Part shown: positions 7,911 through 16,870 of the stretch, piece after piece
Position numbering within the stretch: the first letter of the stretch is position 1
Layout of the letters: every line of letters begins with the position of its first letter
Source: Pontibacter beigongshangensis
GTDB lineage: Bacteria; Bacteroidota; Bacteroidia; Cytophagales; Hymenobacteraceae
NCBI RefSeq assembly: GCF_014332515.1
Contig: NZ_VFSD01000004.1
Span: 186,001-250,000 of the forward strand
Reading direction: 5' to 3'
DNA length: 64,000 nt
Program-made: the position numbers and the translations under genes
The notes under the pieces: generated by a model
What the model saw: the letters and a program-made list of their open reading frames with translations, nothing else
What the model was told of the DNA's origin: nothing
Database searches by the model: none

Positions 7911-9089
7911 ATGAAAGCCTGTTTAGGATATGTGATCGGTCTGCTGTTTGTTGCCATTACAGCCTGTGCAGGCATGCCACCAGCCTATCCGGGAGGTGCA
8001 GATAATCAGTATGCCAGATTGCAGGAGCAACTGCAGTTATACAAGCAAATGGACGCGCTGGACCAGTGGCATAAATTGCCTGATGGCACCTGCCTGCAGG
8101 TATGCGACTCAGGAGCCCTGGTGCCGGCCCTGCGCCACAACCTGCTCCTAACCCGCGACCTGAATAAACCTGCTGATTCAACAAGTCTGCTATTTGATGA
8201 AGAACTGAAAGAGGCTGTGCGGAAATTTCAGCAACGCCATGGCTTACTGGTGGATGGTATTGTTGGTCAGCAAACCCTTGAGGCCCTGGCAGTACCCCCC
8301 GCTGCACGGGTGCAGCAAATAGAACTGAACATGGAGAGGTGGCGGCTATTTTATGAGGCCTCCGCCGGCCCCACCGTGTTTGTGAATATCCCGGAATACG
8401 CCTTGTACTTAATAGATGAGAACTGGCAGACCGTGTGGCAAACCCGTGTGGTGGTAGGGCTGGCAGGCCGGAGTTACCAGACGGTTCAAATGGAGGATAC
8501 CATCACCTACCTGGTTTTTAACCCCACCTGGACGGTTCCGCAGAGCATCATCAGGCGGGAAATAATACCCATCCTGGCAAAAGACACTGGTTATCTGGCC
8601 CGGAACCACATGAAAGCGTATCGCATCAGCGGCTCCAGGAGAACAGGCATTTCGGCTGGCTCCCTCGACTGGGCAACGGCAGATCCGGACCAGGACAATT
8701 TCATAGTGGTGCAGGAGGCCGGGCCCTGGAACGCGCTTGGCAAGGTAAAGTTCATGTTTCCTAACCGGTTTTCGATCTACCTGCACGACACGCCAGCCAA
8801 AGCACTCTTTAACCAGCTGAACAGGGCCTACAGCCATGGCTGTGTAAGAGTGCAGAACCCTGAAAAACTGGCAGCTTACTTGTTAAGCACAGATTGGGAA
8901 AATCTCCCGGACATCAGCCCCTATCTTAACAGCAACACACCCGAAAGAGTGGTTTCTCTGCCACAGCCCGTCCCGATCAGGATTGGCTACATGACGAGTT
9001 GGGTGGATGACGCTGGATTACTGCAGTTCCGGAAAGACGTATATCATCGTGACACGGCCCTGCCACTTCCTGTACCGGATATTTTTTAG
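7911..9089 (+). CDS. Lipoprotein L,D-transpeptidase (YkuD family) with peptidoglycan-binding domain
   Basis: Forms 3-3 (or lipoprotein) cross-links in peptidoglycan using a catalytic cysteine. A 392-residue protein: signal peptide with lipobox ITAC (Cys19), a peptidoglycan-binding helical domain (about 95-127, LKEAVRKFQQRHGLLVDGIVG) and a YkuD domain (about 150-315) ending in SHGCVRV, where His309 and Cys311 are the catalytic pair. The arrangement matches YcbB-type enzymes but without the large insertion. It lies 15 bases after a USP gene. A hairpin with a T run (9149-9180) ends the unit before a convergent gene. Confidence 0.92.
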   Translation: MKACLGYVIGLLFVAITACAGMPPAYPGGADNQYARLQEQLQLYKQMDALDQWHKLPDGTCLQVCDSGALVPALRHNLLLTRDLNKPADSTSLLFDEELKEAVRKFQQRHGLLVDGIVGQQTLEALAVPPAARVQQIELNMERWRLFYEASAGPTVFVNIPEYALYLIDENWQTVWQTRVVVGLAGRSYQTVQMEDTITYLVFNPTWTVPQSIIRREIIPILAKDTGYLARNHMKAYRISGSRRTGISAGSLDWATADPDQDNFIVVQEAGPWNALGKVKFMFPNRFSIYLHDTPAKALFNQLNRAYSHGCVRVQNPEKLAAYLLSTDWENLPDISPYLNSNTPERVVSLPQPVPIRIGYMTSWVDDAGLLQFRKDVYHRDTALPLPVPDIF

Positions 9090-9148
9090 CGATCTACAAG
9101 CGTGCCAAGAAGGTTAGAGGACAGCGGCGGCGGCTCACTCCTCTTGCT

Positions 9149-9180
9149 ATGGGCAGGTTTGGAGCGCCCATCTTTTTTTA
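9149..9180 (+). terminator. Terminator between convergent genes
   Basis: ATGGGC (9149-9154) pairs with GCCCAT (9166-9171), followed by seven T residues. It lies after the L,D-transpeptidase gene and ends just before the stop of the leftward USP gene. Confidence 0.65.
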
Positions 9181-9181
9181 C

Positions 9182-10192
9182 TCAGCGTTTCTGGTTATCC
9201 GTATCCTCCAGTTCCTGCTCAGCATGGTCATGCCAGCGGGTATTTGAGGAGGGCAGCGTGAGCAGTGGCACAGCACTGTTGGCTGCCATCTGCGCCGTTA
9301 CGCTCTTTCTCAACAGCCTCTCCAGGAAGGTGTGCTTCTGAGGGCTAAGAATCAGCAAGCTGGGCTGGCGTTCCTGCAAAAATTCCTGTATGCCCGCTAC
9401 CACCTCCGTGCGTTGCCGCAGCACCACTTTATAGTCCAGGTCATGCAGCTGCTCGTCGAGTACCTGCAGCGTGCGCTCCACATTTTTGTACTCGGCCTGC
9501 ACATCTGGCTGCCGGTGCAGGTGCAGCATTTCCAGCCGTGGCCGGAACGTTTTCATGAAGTTGCGGAGCAGGCGCAGCAGCAGCAAATCTGGTTGCCTGC
9601 TCAGGTCTGAGGCAAACACCGCCGACCGCAGCCCCCTGAAGGTGGCCTTCAGCGGCACTCCCAGCACCGGCACCCGGCTGTTGCGCATCACCGATACGGT
9701 GGTGCTGCCAACCAGCGCTTTGCCCAGGGTGCCGCCCCCCTGCATACCCATCACCACCAGGTCGGCCTCTGAGCTTTCTTCCATAAGCATGATCTGCTCA
9801 TACACCGTTCCCAGCTTTGCCACGCAGGCAACCGGGGTCGCGTAACGCTCCCGTGAGGCCTGTGCCGCCACAATAGTATGAAACACCTGCTCGGTATAGC
9901 CCGGCACCTGGTTCTCAGCAGCCCCCCTGGCGGCACACCTGAAATCAAAAACGAAGTCCTGTGGCAAACTTGCTTTACAGTCCTGCACATACTGCTCCAA
10001 TTCAAGCGACTTCTCTTTCTCCAAGCTCTCTATAAAAGAAGGCACTTCATAGATGGCAGGTGGCGATGCTGCAGGATAAAAAGCATGAAAAACAATTACC
10101 CTGAATTTCGCTTTCTGCGCTAATTCCAGCGCAAAGAGCAGGGCGTTCTTAGAATCAGGGGAATAGTCTATTGGTATGAGAACAGTTTTCAT
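9182..10192 (-). CDS. Tandem-domain universal stress protein
   Basis: A 336-residue protein from ATG at 10192 (MKTVLIPIDYSPDSKNALLFA). The frame extends 29 codons further, but those codons show no domain. The first domain has a complete nucleotide loop (GMQGGGTLGKALVGST) preceded by DLVVM, and the second starts at SAVFASDLSRQPD. It is a close paralogue of the USP at 15404-16411, with an exact 74-base identity near the 3' end. An extra segment between the first strand and the loop (FDFRCAARGAAEN) makes it longer than standard tandem USPs. Confidence 0.9.
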   Translation of the reverse strand: MKTVLIPIDYSPDSKNALLFALELAQKAKFRVIVFHAFYPAASPPAIYEVPSFIESLEKEKSLELEQYVQDCKASLPQDFVFDFRCAARGAAENQVPGYTEQVFHTIVAAQASRERYATPVACVAKLGTVYEQIMLMEESSEADLVVMGMQGGGTLGKALVGSTTVSVMRNSRVPVLGVPLKATFRGLRSAVFASDLSRQPDLLLLRLLRNFMKTFRPRLEMLHLHRQPDVQAEYKNVERTLQVLDEQLHDLDYKVVLRQRTEVVAGIQEFLQERQPSLLILSPQKHTFLERLLRKSVTAQMAANSAVPLLTLPSSNTRWHDHAEQELEDTDNQKR

Positions 10193-10560
10193 GACAGCGG
10201 GATTTAAAATGAAAAGAGAAGACCGACCGTAATTTTGCAAACCGGCCTGCAGTTTAAAGGTAGCGTACCTGCTGCGCAAAAGCGATGAGAAGCGTCAGGA
10301 CAGAACAAGACCTTTGTCAGCTTTTCGGGCTCAGGCTGTTGCTCCTGCTTCATGCCTATTCCAGCGCAGGCCTGGGCTGGCACCAACTGTCGTGCAAATT
10401 CGTTGCTCTTGTCGTGTAGGGAAAAGCAGCCTGAAGCCGCACCAGCGCCATCAAGAGGAAACTAAATCATTTATTTTTCCTTTCAAGGTAAGGTCCGGGA
10501 GGGCAAAAAAGGGAGAGTGGAAATAAACAGTGTCAACTGCTGCTGACCGCACAACTTAGG

Positions 10561-10604
10561 ATTATTCTAATGAAAACAGGCCTCCGGAGCTTTCTGCCGC
10601 CGCC
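10561..10604 (-). repeat. CTCCGGAG/AT-tail intergenic repeat, copy 5
   Basis: Reverse-strand copy: ATTATTCTAATGAAAA, GGCCTCCGGAGC, then a degenerate GCCGCCGCC tract. It abuts the 3' end of the response regulator gene. Confidence 0.82.
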
Positions 10605-10611
10605 AGTGGCC

Positions 10612-11085
10612 CTACTCCTGGAGGAGCAGTTTGCAGGAGTTCGTGTCGGGCAGCAGCACTGTTCTGAACCAGTAGGCACAAAGGCTTTTCATGATCTTTA
10701 CCAGCCCTGTGTAAGAGGTAGGTTTCACAATAAAGGAGTTGGCACCGAGGGCATAAATAGCGCGTACTTCCTGTTCTGCCACACACGTGGTGAGCACTAC
10801 AACCGGAATGCCACGCAGGTGCTCAGCTGCTTTTATTTCTGTTAGCGCTTCTTTACCGTCTTTGCGGGGCATGTTCAGGTCCAGCAGAATAAGCTGGGGA
10901 GATGGGTACTTCTCCTGGTCAGAGAACTTGCCGGTGTGTTGCAGGTAATGCAGCAACTCTTCGCCATCGTTCACAAACCGGATATGGCCGGGTCCGTTCG
11001 CTTCTTCAAAGGCCTCCTTTACCAGCATTCTGTCTTCTGCATCATCATCTGCTACAAGGATAAAAGGAATTCTGATTTCGCTCAT
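10612..11085 (-). CDS. Single-domain response regulator (Rcp1/CheY-like)
   Basis: A 157-residue stand-alone receiver domain. Acidic pocket D13-D15 (VADDDAEDR), phospho-acceptor D69 (LILLDLNMP), T99/T100 (VVVLTT) and K121 (IVKPT) are all present. The loop before the phospho-site is extended (TGKFSDQEKYPSPQ), as in phytochrome-associated Rcp1 regulators. The tail after the domain (KIMKSLCAYWFRTVLLP) ends without an output domain. No histidine kinase is adjacent, so its partner is elsewhere. Its downstream edge almost touches a CTCCGGAG repeat. Confidence 0.93.
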   Translation of the reverse strand: MSEIRIPFILVADDDAEDRMLVKEAFEEANGPGHIRFVNDGEELLHYLQHTGKFSDQEKYPSPQLILLDLNMPRKDGKEALTEIKAAEHLRGIPVVVLTTCVAEQEVRAIYALGANSFIVKPTSYTGLVKIMKSLCAYWFRTVLLPDTNSCKLLLQE

Positions 11086-11527
11086 GGTAACTCTGCAAAA
11101 TTGGCAGGCAGTTTAAACTATGTACTTTTAAGGGAGCACCTTAGCCTCGGCACGGCTCCCGGACAAACAGTTTCTGAGTGCTTGCAGCAAAACCAATACA
11201 GTGCCTGCCATTCTTCGTTCAGGCTCATTGCAAGCTTCAATAGTTCAGAAAGTGGGCAGGTGGCGCAGTTATTTATCTTTTGAAGCCACCTTGTCCTTCA
11301 GTTTCAGGTTTACCCCCGGACCCAGGATAAAACCCTGAAAACAAAGATACAATGACTGCCTTTTGGCAGCAATCTGATACCGAAGTTAGTGCATTCTGAC
11401 GACAAATGCTACGTCTGTCTGCGTTTTTATAAAACTTGCATTATTGTAACTCCGGCTCTCCAGGCCTTATTTATGTGCGTTGCTGGCCGCTAGCACTAAA
11501 ACCAGCCTGCTCCTGCCGATGCCCTGT
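11086..11527. other. Intergenic region between divergent response regulator and debranching enzyme genes
   Basis: No convincing gene or RNA. CAATTTTG reads leftward at about 11094-11101, just upstream of the response regulator, and is one base off the TAnnTTTG element, but no upstream TTTG is well placed. Confidence 0.3.
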
Positions 11528-11579
11528 AGCAGCAGGAGCAGCAGAGTGCCTGACAGGGGGCTTTTTTATTAGAATAATT
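11528..11579 (+). repeat. CTCCGGAG/AT-tail intergenic repeat, diverged copy 6
   Basis: AGCAGCAGGAGCAGCAG tract, a decayed palindrome (GTGCCTGACAGGGGGC), then TTTTATTAGAATAATT. Order and spacing are as in the family. Confidence 0.72.
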
Positions 11580-11907
11580 TAGTTTAATGCGCTAATGATT
11601 TAATGTGGACATTTTTCAGTTTGGAAATTTGATGATGAGAAGATTTGATACTGAACGACCTGAGCAGGCTATCTCACAAATCCCATTCTCTGGCTTGAGG
11701 CACCGGGCGAAGGGCTCTCTATTCACAGGTTTCCGGAGGCGCAGGAAGCCCTGTTGTCTTATCCTCACTTAAGCATATAAAGATTTGGCTGACAGGCACC
11801 TGCATTTGCCTTTCCGAAGCACCAGCATCACGGTTTTTTTCTTATCTTGTTTCAGTACATCAGGCACTTCTCCAGGCCAAATAACCTTTCACACCAACCT
11901 TACGCAC

Positions 11908-13956
11908 ATGGGAGCATGGCATTCTAAAGAAGGTTCACCTTACCCGATGGGAGTTTCGTTTGTTCCCGACGAAGATGCCTACAATTTCACCCTGTACTCC
12001 AAAAATGCCTCGCACGTAGAGCTGCTGCTCTTTCTGGATGAGTCCTACGAAAAGCCTGTTGTCACCGTCAGCTTCGATCCGTTTGTGCACAAGTCGCAGC
12101 GGGTGTGGCATTGCCGCCTTAAGCGCCCGGAACTTGGCGGGGCCAGGTACTATGCTTTCCGGGTGCACCACAATGACGACGCCCTAACCGGCATTTGCCG
12201 GTCGGATCACGAAAAGCTACTGCTCGACCCTTTTGCCAGGGGCGTGTTCTTTCCGCCCGATTTTAGCAGAACGGCCGGATGCCGCCCTGGGTCCAACCTG
12301 GGAAAAGCGCCCCTGGGGTACATTTTCTCTGAACAGGCAGACTTCGACTGGCAAGGCGACCAGCCCTGCCCCCATGAATATGACCTTATCATTTACGAAA
12401 TGCATGTCCGCGGCTTTACCCGGCATCCCAACGCTGGCATCAGCAAAGATAAACAGGGCACTTTTGCCGGCATCACAGAAAAAATACCTTACCTGCAAGA
12501 GTTGGGGATTACGGCTGTAGAGCTCATGCCGGTGCATCAGTTCGATCCGCATGCCGGCGATTACTGGGGCTACATGCCGCTTAACTTCTTCTCTCCCCAT
12601 ACTGGCTACACCACCAGTAAAACTCCCCCAAAGGCTATTTCTGAGTTTAAGGAGATGGTGCGCGAGTTGCATAAGGCAGGCATAGAGGTTATTCTGGACG
12701 TAGTGTTTAACCACACCACCGAAGAAGGCTTAACAGGACCTACCTACCACCTGAAAGGGATAGACCCCTCCACCTACTACCTGGTACAGAACGACCCTGC
12801 CGACCCCTACCTCAACTACAGCGGCACCGGCAACACCCTGCGCACCGATCATCCGGCCGTGCAGCACATGATCATGGAAAGCCTTCGTTACTGGGTAAAG
12901 GAAATGCATGTAGACGGTTTCCGGTTCGATCTGGCTTCTGTCTTTACCCGCCGGTCTGACGGAACGGTAGGAGAAGCACCTATTTTCTCCGACATTGCCA
13001 CAGACCAGGATCTGGCCCATGTCAGGCTGATAGCCGAACCCTGGGATGCGCAGGGGCTGTACCAGTTAGGGCGCAGCTTTCCTGGCAGCACCTGGCAACA
13101 GTGGAACGCGGGCTACCGCGATGATGTGCGCCGGTTTGTGCGTGGCGACGGCGGCATGGTGGGTGCCCTGATGCAGGCCCTCTATGGAAGCGACAATCAC
13201 TTTCCTGATGACCTGCTCCACGCCTTTCACCCTTATCAGAGCATTAACTACATTACCTCCCACGATGGCTTTACGCTGTATGACCTGGTAGCCTACAACC
13301 AGAAAAACAATGCCGCCAACGGGCACCATAACCTGGATGGCATGGCAGAGAACTTTAGCTGGAACTGTGGTTGGGAAGGCGATGAACATGTGCCGGAGGA
13401 GGTGCTGAAACTGCGCGCACAACAGGCCAAAAACCTGTTTCTGCTGCTGATGCTGTCTAACGGAACCCCTATGTTTGTGGCGGGCGATGAATTTCTGCAG
13501 ACACAGGGCGGCAACAATAACCCCTATAACCAGGACAACCAGACCACCTGGCTCGACTGGAGCCGCCTGGAAAGTAGGGGCGAGCACTTTGCCTTTGTCA
13601 AAAAAGCCATCGCCTTTCGTAAACAGCACCCGAGCCTGGGCCGGAGCCGCTTCTGGCGCGACGACATAAAATGGCATGGTGCTGGCGGAGCCGTGGATTT
13701 TGCCCCATCAGCACGCCAGCTGGCCTACTTCCTTTCCGGAAAATCGCAGGAGGACGATGACTTGTATGTGATGATAAACGCGCACTGGGAGGGCCGGAAC
13801 TTTGAGTTGATGGAGCCGGGCCCCTGGATCAGGATAGCAGACACAAGCCTGCCGCCGCCCCAGGATTTCCAGGAGGAGTCGCAGGAACAGGTATCCCTCC
13901 CCTATTATGCCGTAGCGCCCCGCGCAGTGGTGGTGTTTATCAGAAAGCCTGGCTGA
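11908..13956 (+). CDS. glgX: Glycogen debranching enzyme (GH13_11, GlgX/TreX type)
   Basis: Hydrolyses alpha-1,6 branches in glycogen. A 682-residue protein with an N-terminal CBM48-like domain (PMGVSFVPDEDAYNFTLYSK) and a GH13 barrel. The catalytic triad is visible: nucleophile D341 (DGFRFD), acid/base E377 (LIAEPWD) and transition-state stabiliser D453 (SHDGF). Other hallmarks are VFNHT (region II) and YLNYSGTGNT. The frame runs 41 codons further upstream, but ATG at 11908 gives the usual GlgX start. No glycogen synthase or phosphorylase is adjacent; its neighbours are USP genes, fitting carbon-store mobilisation under stress. Confidence 0.93.
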   Translation: MGAWHSKEGSPYPMGVSFVPDEDAYNFTLYSKNASHVELLLFLDESYEKPVVTVSFDPFVHKSQRVWHCRLKRPELGGARYYAFRVHHNDDALTGICRSDHEKLLLDPFARGVFFPPDFSRTAGCRPGSNLGKAPLGYIFSEQADFDWQGDQPCPHEYDLIIYEMHVRGFTRHPNAGISKDKQGTFAGITEKIPYLQELGITAVELMPVHQFDPHAGDYWGYMPLNFFSPHTGYTTSKTPPKAISEFKEMVRELHKAGIEVILDVVFNHTTEEGLTGPTYHLKGIDPSTYYLVQNDPADPYLNYSGTGNTLRTDHPAVQHMIMESLRYWVKEMHVDGFRFDLASVFTRRSDGTVGEAPIFSDIATDQDLAHVRLIAEPWDAQGLYQLGRSFPGSTWQQWNAGYRDDVRRFVRGDGGMVGALMQALYGSDNHFPDDLLHAFHPYQSINYITSHDGFTLYDLVAYNQKNNAANGHHNLDGMAENFSWNCGWEGDEHVPEEVLKLRAQQAKNLFLLLMLSNGTPMFVAGDEFLQTQGGNNNPYNQDNQTTWLDWSRLESRGEHFAFVKKAIAFRKQHPSLGRSRFWRDDIKWHGAGGAVDFAPSARQLAYFLSGKSQEDDDLYVMINAHWEGRNFELMEPGPWIRIADTSLPPPQDFQEESQEQVSLPYYAVAPRAVVVFIRKPG

Positions 13957-14064
13957 AGCCTCACCCACTTATAAACCAGAAATCAGAACCTAAAAAAGAT
14001 TCCGGCGCGAGCATCCTCGCTCTTTATTCTACTATTGCTTCATTTGCTGGCCTTCACCCCCGGA

Positions 14065-14101
14065 TCTGGCTCCTGGCAGACTCTTCCTAGCAGGAGCCAG
14101 A
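14065..14101 (+). terminator. Hairpin between convergent genes
   Basis: A perfect 11-bp stem (TCTGGCTCCTG 14065-14075 with its complement at 14091-14101). It lies 108 bases after the glgX stop and has no T run, so a role in 3' end formation is plausible rather than certain. Confidence 0.5.
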
Positions 14102-14205
14102 CCACTTGCTGACTTACCCAAAGCACCCGGTTTTCTGACAGCACTACGTAGTTGCACGATAGCTGTGCCGGTAGCAGAATGCTGCGGAAGCCGATGCAAG
14201 TGCAG

Positions 14206-14697
14206 TCAGGCATGTATTCCCTTCAGCAGTGATTCGCAGAACTTGTCTATGGCCTGAAAGTCGATTTTAGAAACGCTTCTATCTGATTTTGCTGCTACCC
14301 GCGCTACCACCCAGTCCTCATGGTCCATTCTCTCCATCAGGAATTCGCCCCCGAGGCAGGCATGCGTCTTGCTGTGCGCCAGCAGTTTTACCGGGAAGGC
14401 GTCCCGGAGCTGGACTTCCTGCCGCTCTCTGAGCAGGCAGCAAATATAGAGCCCGACCTCTTTCTGCAGCAGCAGTTCCAGGTTGCGCTCACAAAAGGCC
14501 CTTACCTCCTCCTGAATCTGGCCCAAGTGTATACTTCCCCCTATAATAACCATGTCATAAGGTTCGGGTGAGAGTGCAGGAAAACGGGCCAGGTTCATCA
14601 CATCAACAGGATGCTCCCTTTCCAGTTTTTCGGCAATCAGGTTGGCAACTTTACCAGTTGTTCCATGCCTCGACATGTATATCACGGCTATTTTCAT
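14206..14697 (-). CDS. Flavodoxin-domain protein (Flavodoxin_5/HemG-like)
   Basis: A 163-residue protein starting MKIAVIYMSRHGTTGKVANLIAEKL, the FMN phosphate-binding loop of flavodoxins, with a second flavin-contact segment YDMVIIGGSIHLGQIQ (about residues 47-62). The length and the GGSIHLG motif suit the HemG-type protoporphyrinogen oxidase/flavodoxin group. No haem-synthesis genes are nearby, and in this USP-rich island a stress-related electron-transfer role is equally plausible. Transcribed alone. Confidence 0.82.
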   Translation of the reverse strand: MKIAVIYMSRHGTTGKVANLIAEKLEREHPVDVMNLARFPALSPEPYDMVIIGGSIHLGQIQEEVRAFCERNLELLLQKEVGLYICCLLRERQEVQLRDAFPVKLLAHSKTHACLGGEFLMERMDHEDWVVARVAAKSDRSVSKIDFQAIDKFCESLLKGIHA

Positions 14698-15228
14698 CTC
14701 TTAATAGTTTAGGCAGGCTTACTGTAATTCCACAGTCATCAGAAAATTCCGTTTCCGGCACACGAAAACAGACCCGAGTAAGTCCCGGCTAAACGTTATG
14801 TAGCCGCACAAAGGAGTCAGGATAAAATAAAATTCATTTTAAATTAAATGCAAGGGTCCACAGTAAATTAAACTCTACTTTTATTAATTTGTTTTATGCC
14901 ATTATAAATTATGCTAATCAAATGGCCCCTCCGGAGCCTTTTGCCGCTGCTGCTGTGTAGCGGCGTTACCGTTTAAAGCGGCCACAGGCGGTTTTTTACC
15001 TCATGGTGCGGAGCCTCACTTATCTATAAACTACGTCTTAACCTTTCGGAATCCGAAATTGCATCACCTTGAGTAAAACGACACACGTACCACGAATCAA
15101 GACATTTTATTTGTTGTATAAAAGGTGGCGCAAATTCCGATAATCCGATAAGTTGTGTCGCTGTCTATATATTTCCTGAGATTAGATCTTCCGGCATTTC
15201 CCAATCGAAGACCGGTTATCCCTGAGTT
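14698..15228. other. Intergenic region between flavodoxin and USP remnant
   Basis: AT-rich around 14820-14910 and contains one CTCCGGAG element (14907-14955). No RNA gene or open frame of note is seen; the remainder up to 15228 shows nothing. Confidence 0.35.
14907..14955 (-). repeat. CTCCGGAG/AT-tail intergenic repeat, copy 7
   Basis: Reverse-strand copy: AATTATGCTAATCAAA, GGCCCCTCCGGAGCC, then GCCGCTGCTGCTG. Confidence 0.85.
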
Positions 15229-15396
15229 TTAAAGTTGACTTTGCAGTGGCATCAGGCGAGGTCGTGGCTGAAGTTTTCGGCTGGGGCAGGGCGCCTGCCG
15301 CAGCAGTTGCTCGGTGTTAGAGCCAAACAACTTGTCCAGAAACGAAGGGCCCTGCTGCGTGCCCATCCCCACCAGGCCTACCCCCTTCTCCCCGAT
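15229..15396 (-). pseudogene. Remnant of a universal stress protein gene (C-terminal piece of one domain)
   Basis: On the reverse strand, bases 15393 down to about 15300 encode GEKGVGLVGMGTQQGP then SFLDKLFGSNTEQLLRQAPCP, a clear UspA nucleotide-loop region that closely resembles the USP at 7017 (SFLDKLLGTNT, NAPCP). No start codon or N-terminal half exists. The fragment begins 8 bases after the stop of the leftward USP gene, as if a neighbouring USP gene had lost its front by deletion. Confidence 0.75.
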
Positions 15397-15403
15397 CTGC
15401 CGG

Positions 15404-16411
15404 CTATGGCTCCTCCTGATCAAACTCCATATCCAGTTTCTTCTCCTCCCAGCGGGAGCGTGAAGATGGCAGCGTGAGCAGTGGCACAGCACTGTTGGCT
15501 GCCATCTGCGCCGTTACGCTCTTTCTCAACAGCCTCTCCAGAAAGCTGTGCTTCTGAGGGCTCAGGATCAGGATGCTAGACTGGTGCTCCTGCACGTATT
15601 CCTGGATACCGCCCACCACTTCCGGACGCTGCCGCAGCGCCAGCCTGTAGTCAATGTCGTGCAGCTGCTCGTCGAGCACCTCCAGCGCGCGCTCCACATT
15701 TTTATACTCCGCCTGCACATCAGTTTGCTGGTGCAAGTGCAGCACCTCCAGCCGGGGCTTGAATATTTTGATAAAGTCGCGCAGCAGGCGCAGGAGCAGC
15801 AGGTCTGGATGCTTGCTTAGGTCTGAGGCAAATACCACCGACCGCAGGCCCCTGAAGGTGGCCCGCATCGGTACCCCCAGCACCGGCACCCGGCTGTTGC
15901 GCATCACCGAAAGCGTGGTACTGCCCACCAGCGCCTGGCCAAAGCCGCCTCCTCCCTGCATACCCATCACTACCAGGTCCACCTCGTATGCCTCGGCCAT
16001 CTCCAGGATCTGCTCATAAACAGTCCCCAGCTTTGCCACGCAGGTAACATGCGTAGTGTAGCGCTCGCGGGGAGCCTGCACGACCGCCATAGTATGAAAC
16101 ACCTGCTCCCTGTTGCCTGGCACTTGACTTTGGGCACTATCGCCTCCTGCGTGGCACTTAAAATCAAAAATTAAGTCCTGTGGCAGATCCGACTTGCTGT
16201 CATTTACATACTTTTCGAGTTTGTTGCTTTTCTCTTTCTCCAGATTATGGATAAAACCCGGCACTTCATAGGCCGCAGGAGGCAAGGCCGCCGGATAAAA
16301 AGCATGGAATACGATCACCTTTACTCTCGCTTTATGCGCCAGTTCCAGCGCATAAAGCAATGCGTTTTTGGCGTCAGGGGAGTAATCTATGGGTACGAGA
16401 ATGGTTTTCAT
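15404..16411 (-). CDS. Tandem-domain universal stress protein
   Basis: A 335-residue protein starting MKTILVPIDYSPDAKNALLYA. The first domain has a full ATP loop (GMQGGGGFGQALVGST), and the second starts at SVVFASDLSKHPD. It aligns end to end by eye with the USP at 9182-10192, including the unusual insert before the loop (FDFKCHAGGDSAQ). Its stop is followed within 10 bases by a USP remnant. Likely cytosolic and stress-induced. Confidence 0.92.
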   Translation of the reverse strand: MKTILVPIDYSPDAKNALLYALELAHKARVKVIVFHAFYPAALPPAAYEVPGFIHNLEKEKSNKLEKYVNDSKSDLPQDLIFDFKCHAGGDSAQSQVPGNREQVFHTMAVVQAPRERYTTHVTCVAKLGTVYEQILEMAEAYEVDLVVMGMQGGGGFGQALVGSTTLSVMRNSRVPVLGVPMRATFRGLRSVVFASDLSKHPDLLLLRLLRDFIKIFKPRLEVLHLHQQTDVQAEYKNVERALEVLDEQLHDIDYRLALRQRPEVVGGIQEYVQEHQSSILILSPQKHSFLERLLRKSVTAQMAANSAVPLLTLPSSRSRWEEKKLDMEFDQEEP

Positions 16412-16647
16412 GGCTGCATGGCATTAGGTAAAAAGAAATAGTCCAGTTATGTAGATTGGCTTGCTGACGTTCAGGTTAAAGATAAATCAGACAAAGCTTC
16501 GGGGCGATGATGCAGGTCAGGTAAAAAACTAACACTTGTCAGTTTTTTTAAATCCTGTTACCCGCTTACTTCGTTGTACTTATACAAACGTAGAGACACA
16601 AAAAAGGAATTTTCAGAAAGCCACTTTCTTCAGTTTCCGCTAAGCAA
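16412..16647. other. Spacer between USP start and repeat block
   Basis: No gene. TATCTTTA (reverse strand, about 16478-16485) is one base from the TAnnTTTG element and could belong to the USP promoter. Confidence 0.3.
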
Positions 16648-16693
16648 GAGCAGCAGCAAAAAGCTCCGGAGGGGCATTTTCATTAGAATAATT
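16648..16693 (+). repeat. CTCCGGAG/AT-tail intergenic repeat, copy 8
   Basis: Near-consensus: GAGCAGCAGCAAAA, GCTCCGGAGGGGC, TTTTCATTAGAATAATT. It is followed without a gap by the GTGCTAATG repeat phrase. Confidence 0.9.
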
Positions 16694-16846
16694 TAGATAA
16701 TGTGCTAATGGATTCATGTGCTGATGTGCTAATTTTTTGATGGCTGGTTGTTAGTTGCTGATTGTTAAATGATTGATTTATTAATGGTTGATTTGAAAGT
16801 GTAGGGATCAGAAGAAGTTTCAATGAATGAATGAATGAATGAATAA
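16694..16846 (+). repeat. GTGCTAATG repeat phrase and (AATG)5 tract
   Basis: Bases 16694-16798 match, in reverse orientation, 33538-33641 over about 100 bases with few differences. In both, the phrase is attached to the AATT end of a CTCCGGAG element. It is followed by five exact AATG units (16822-16841). It lies just after the dnaE-like stop. Confidence 0.75.
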
Positions 16847-16870
16847 GTGAGTGAGAAATTAGCTCTTAAC

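Noticed and set aside
16822-16841. (AATG)5 tract as a phase-variation switch
   Set aside because: It lies after the stop of the dnaE-like gene, outside any coding or likely promoter region.
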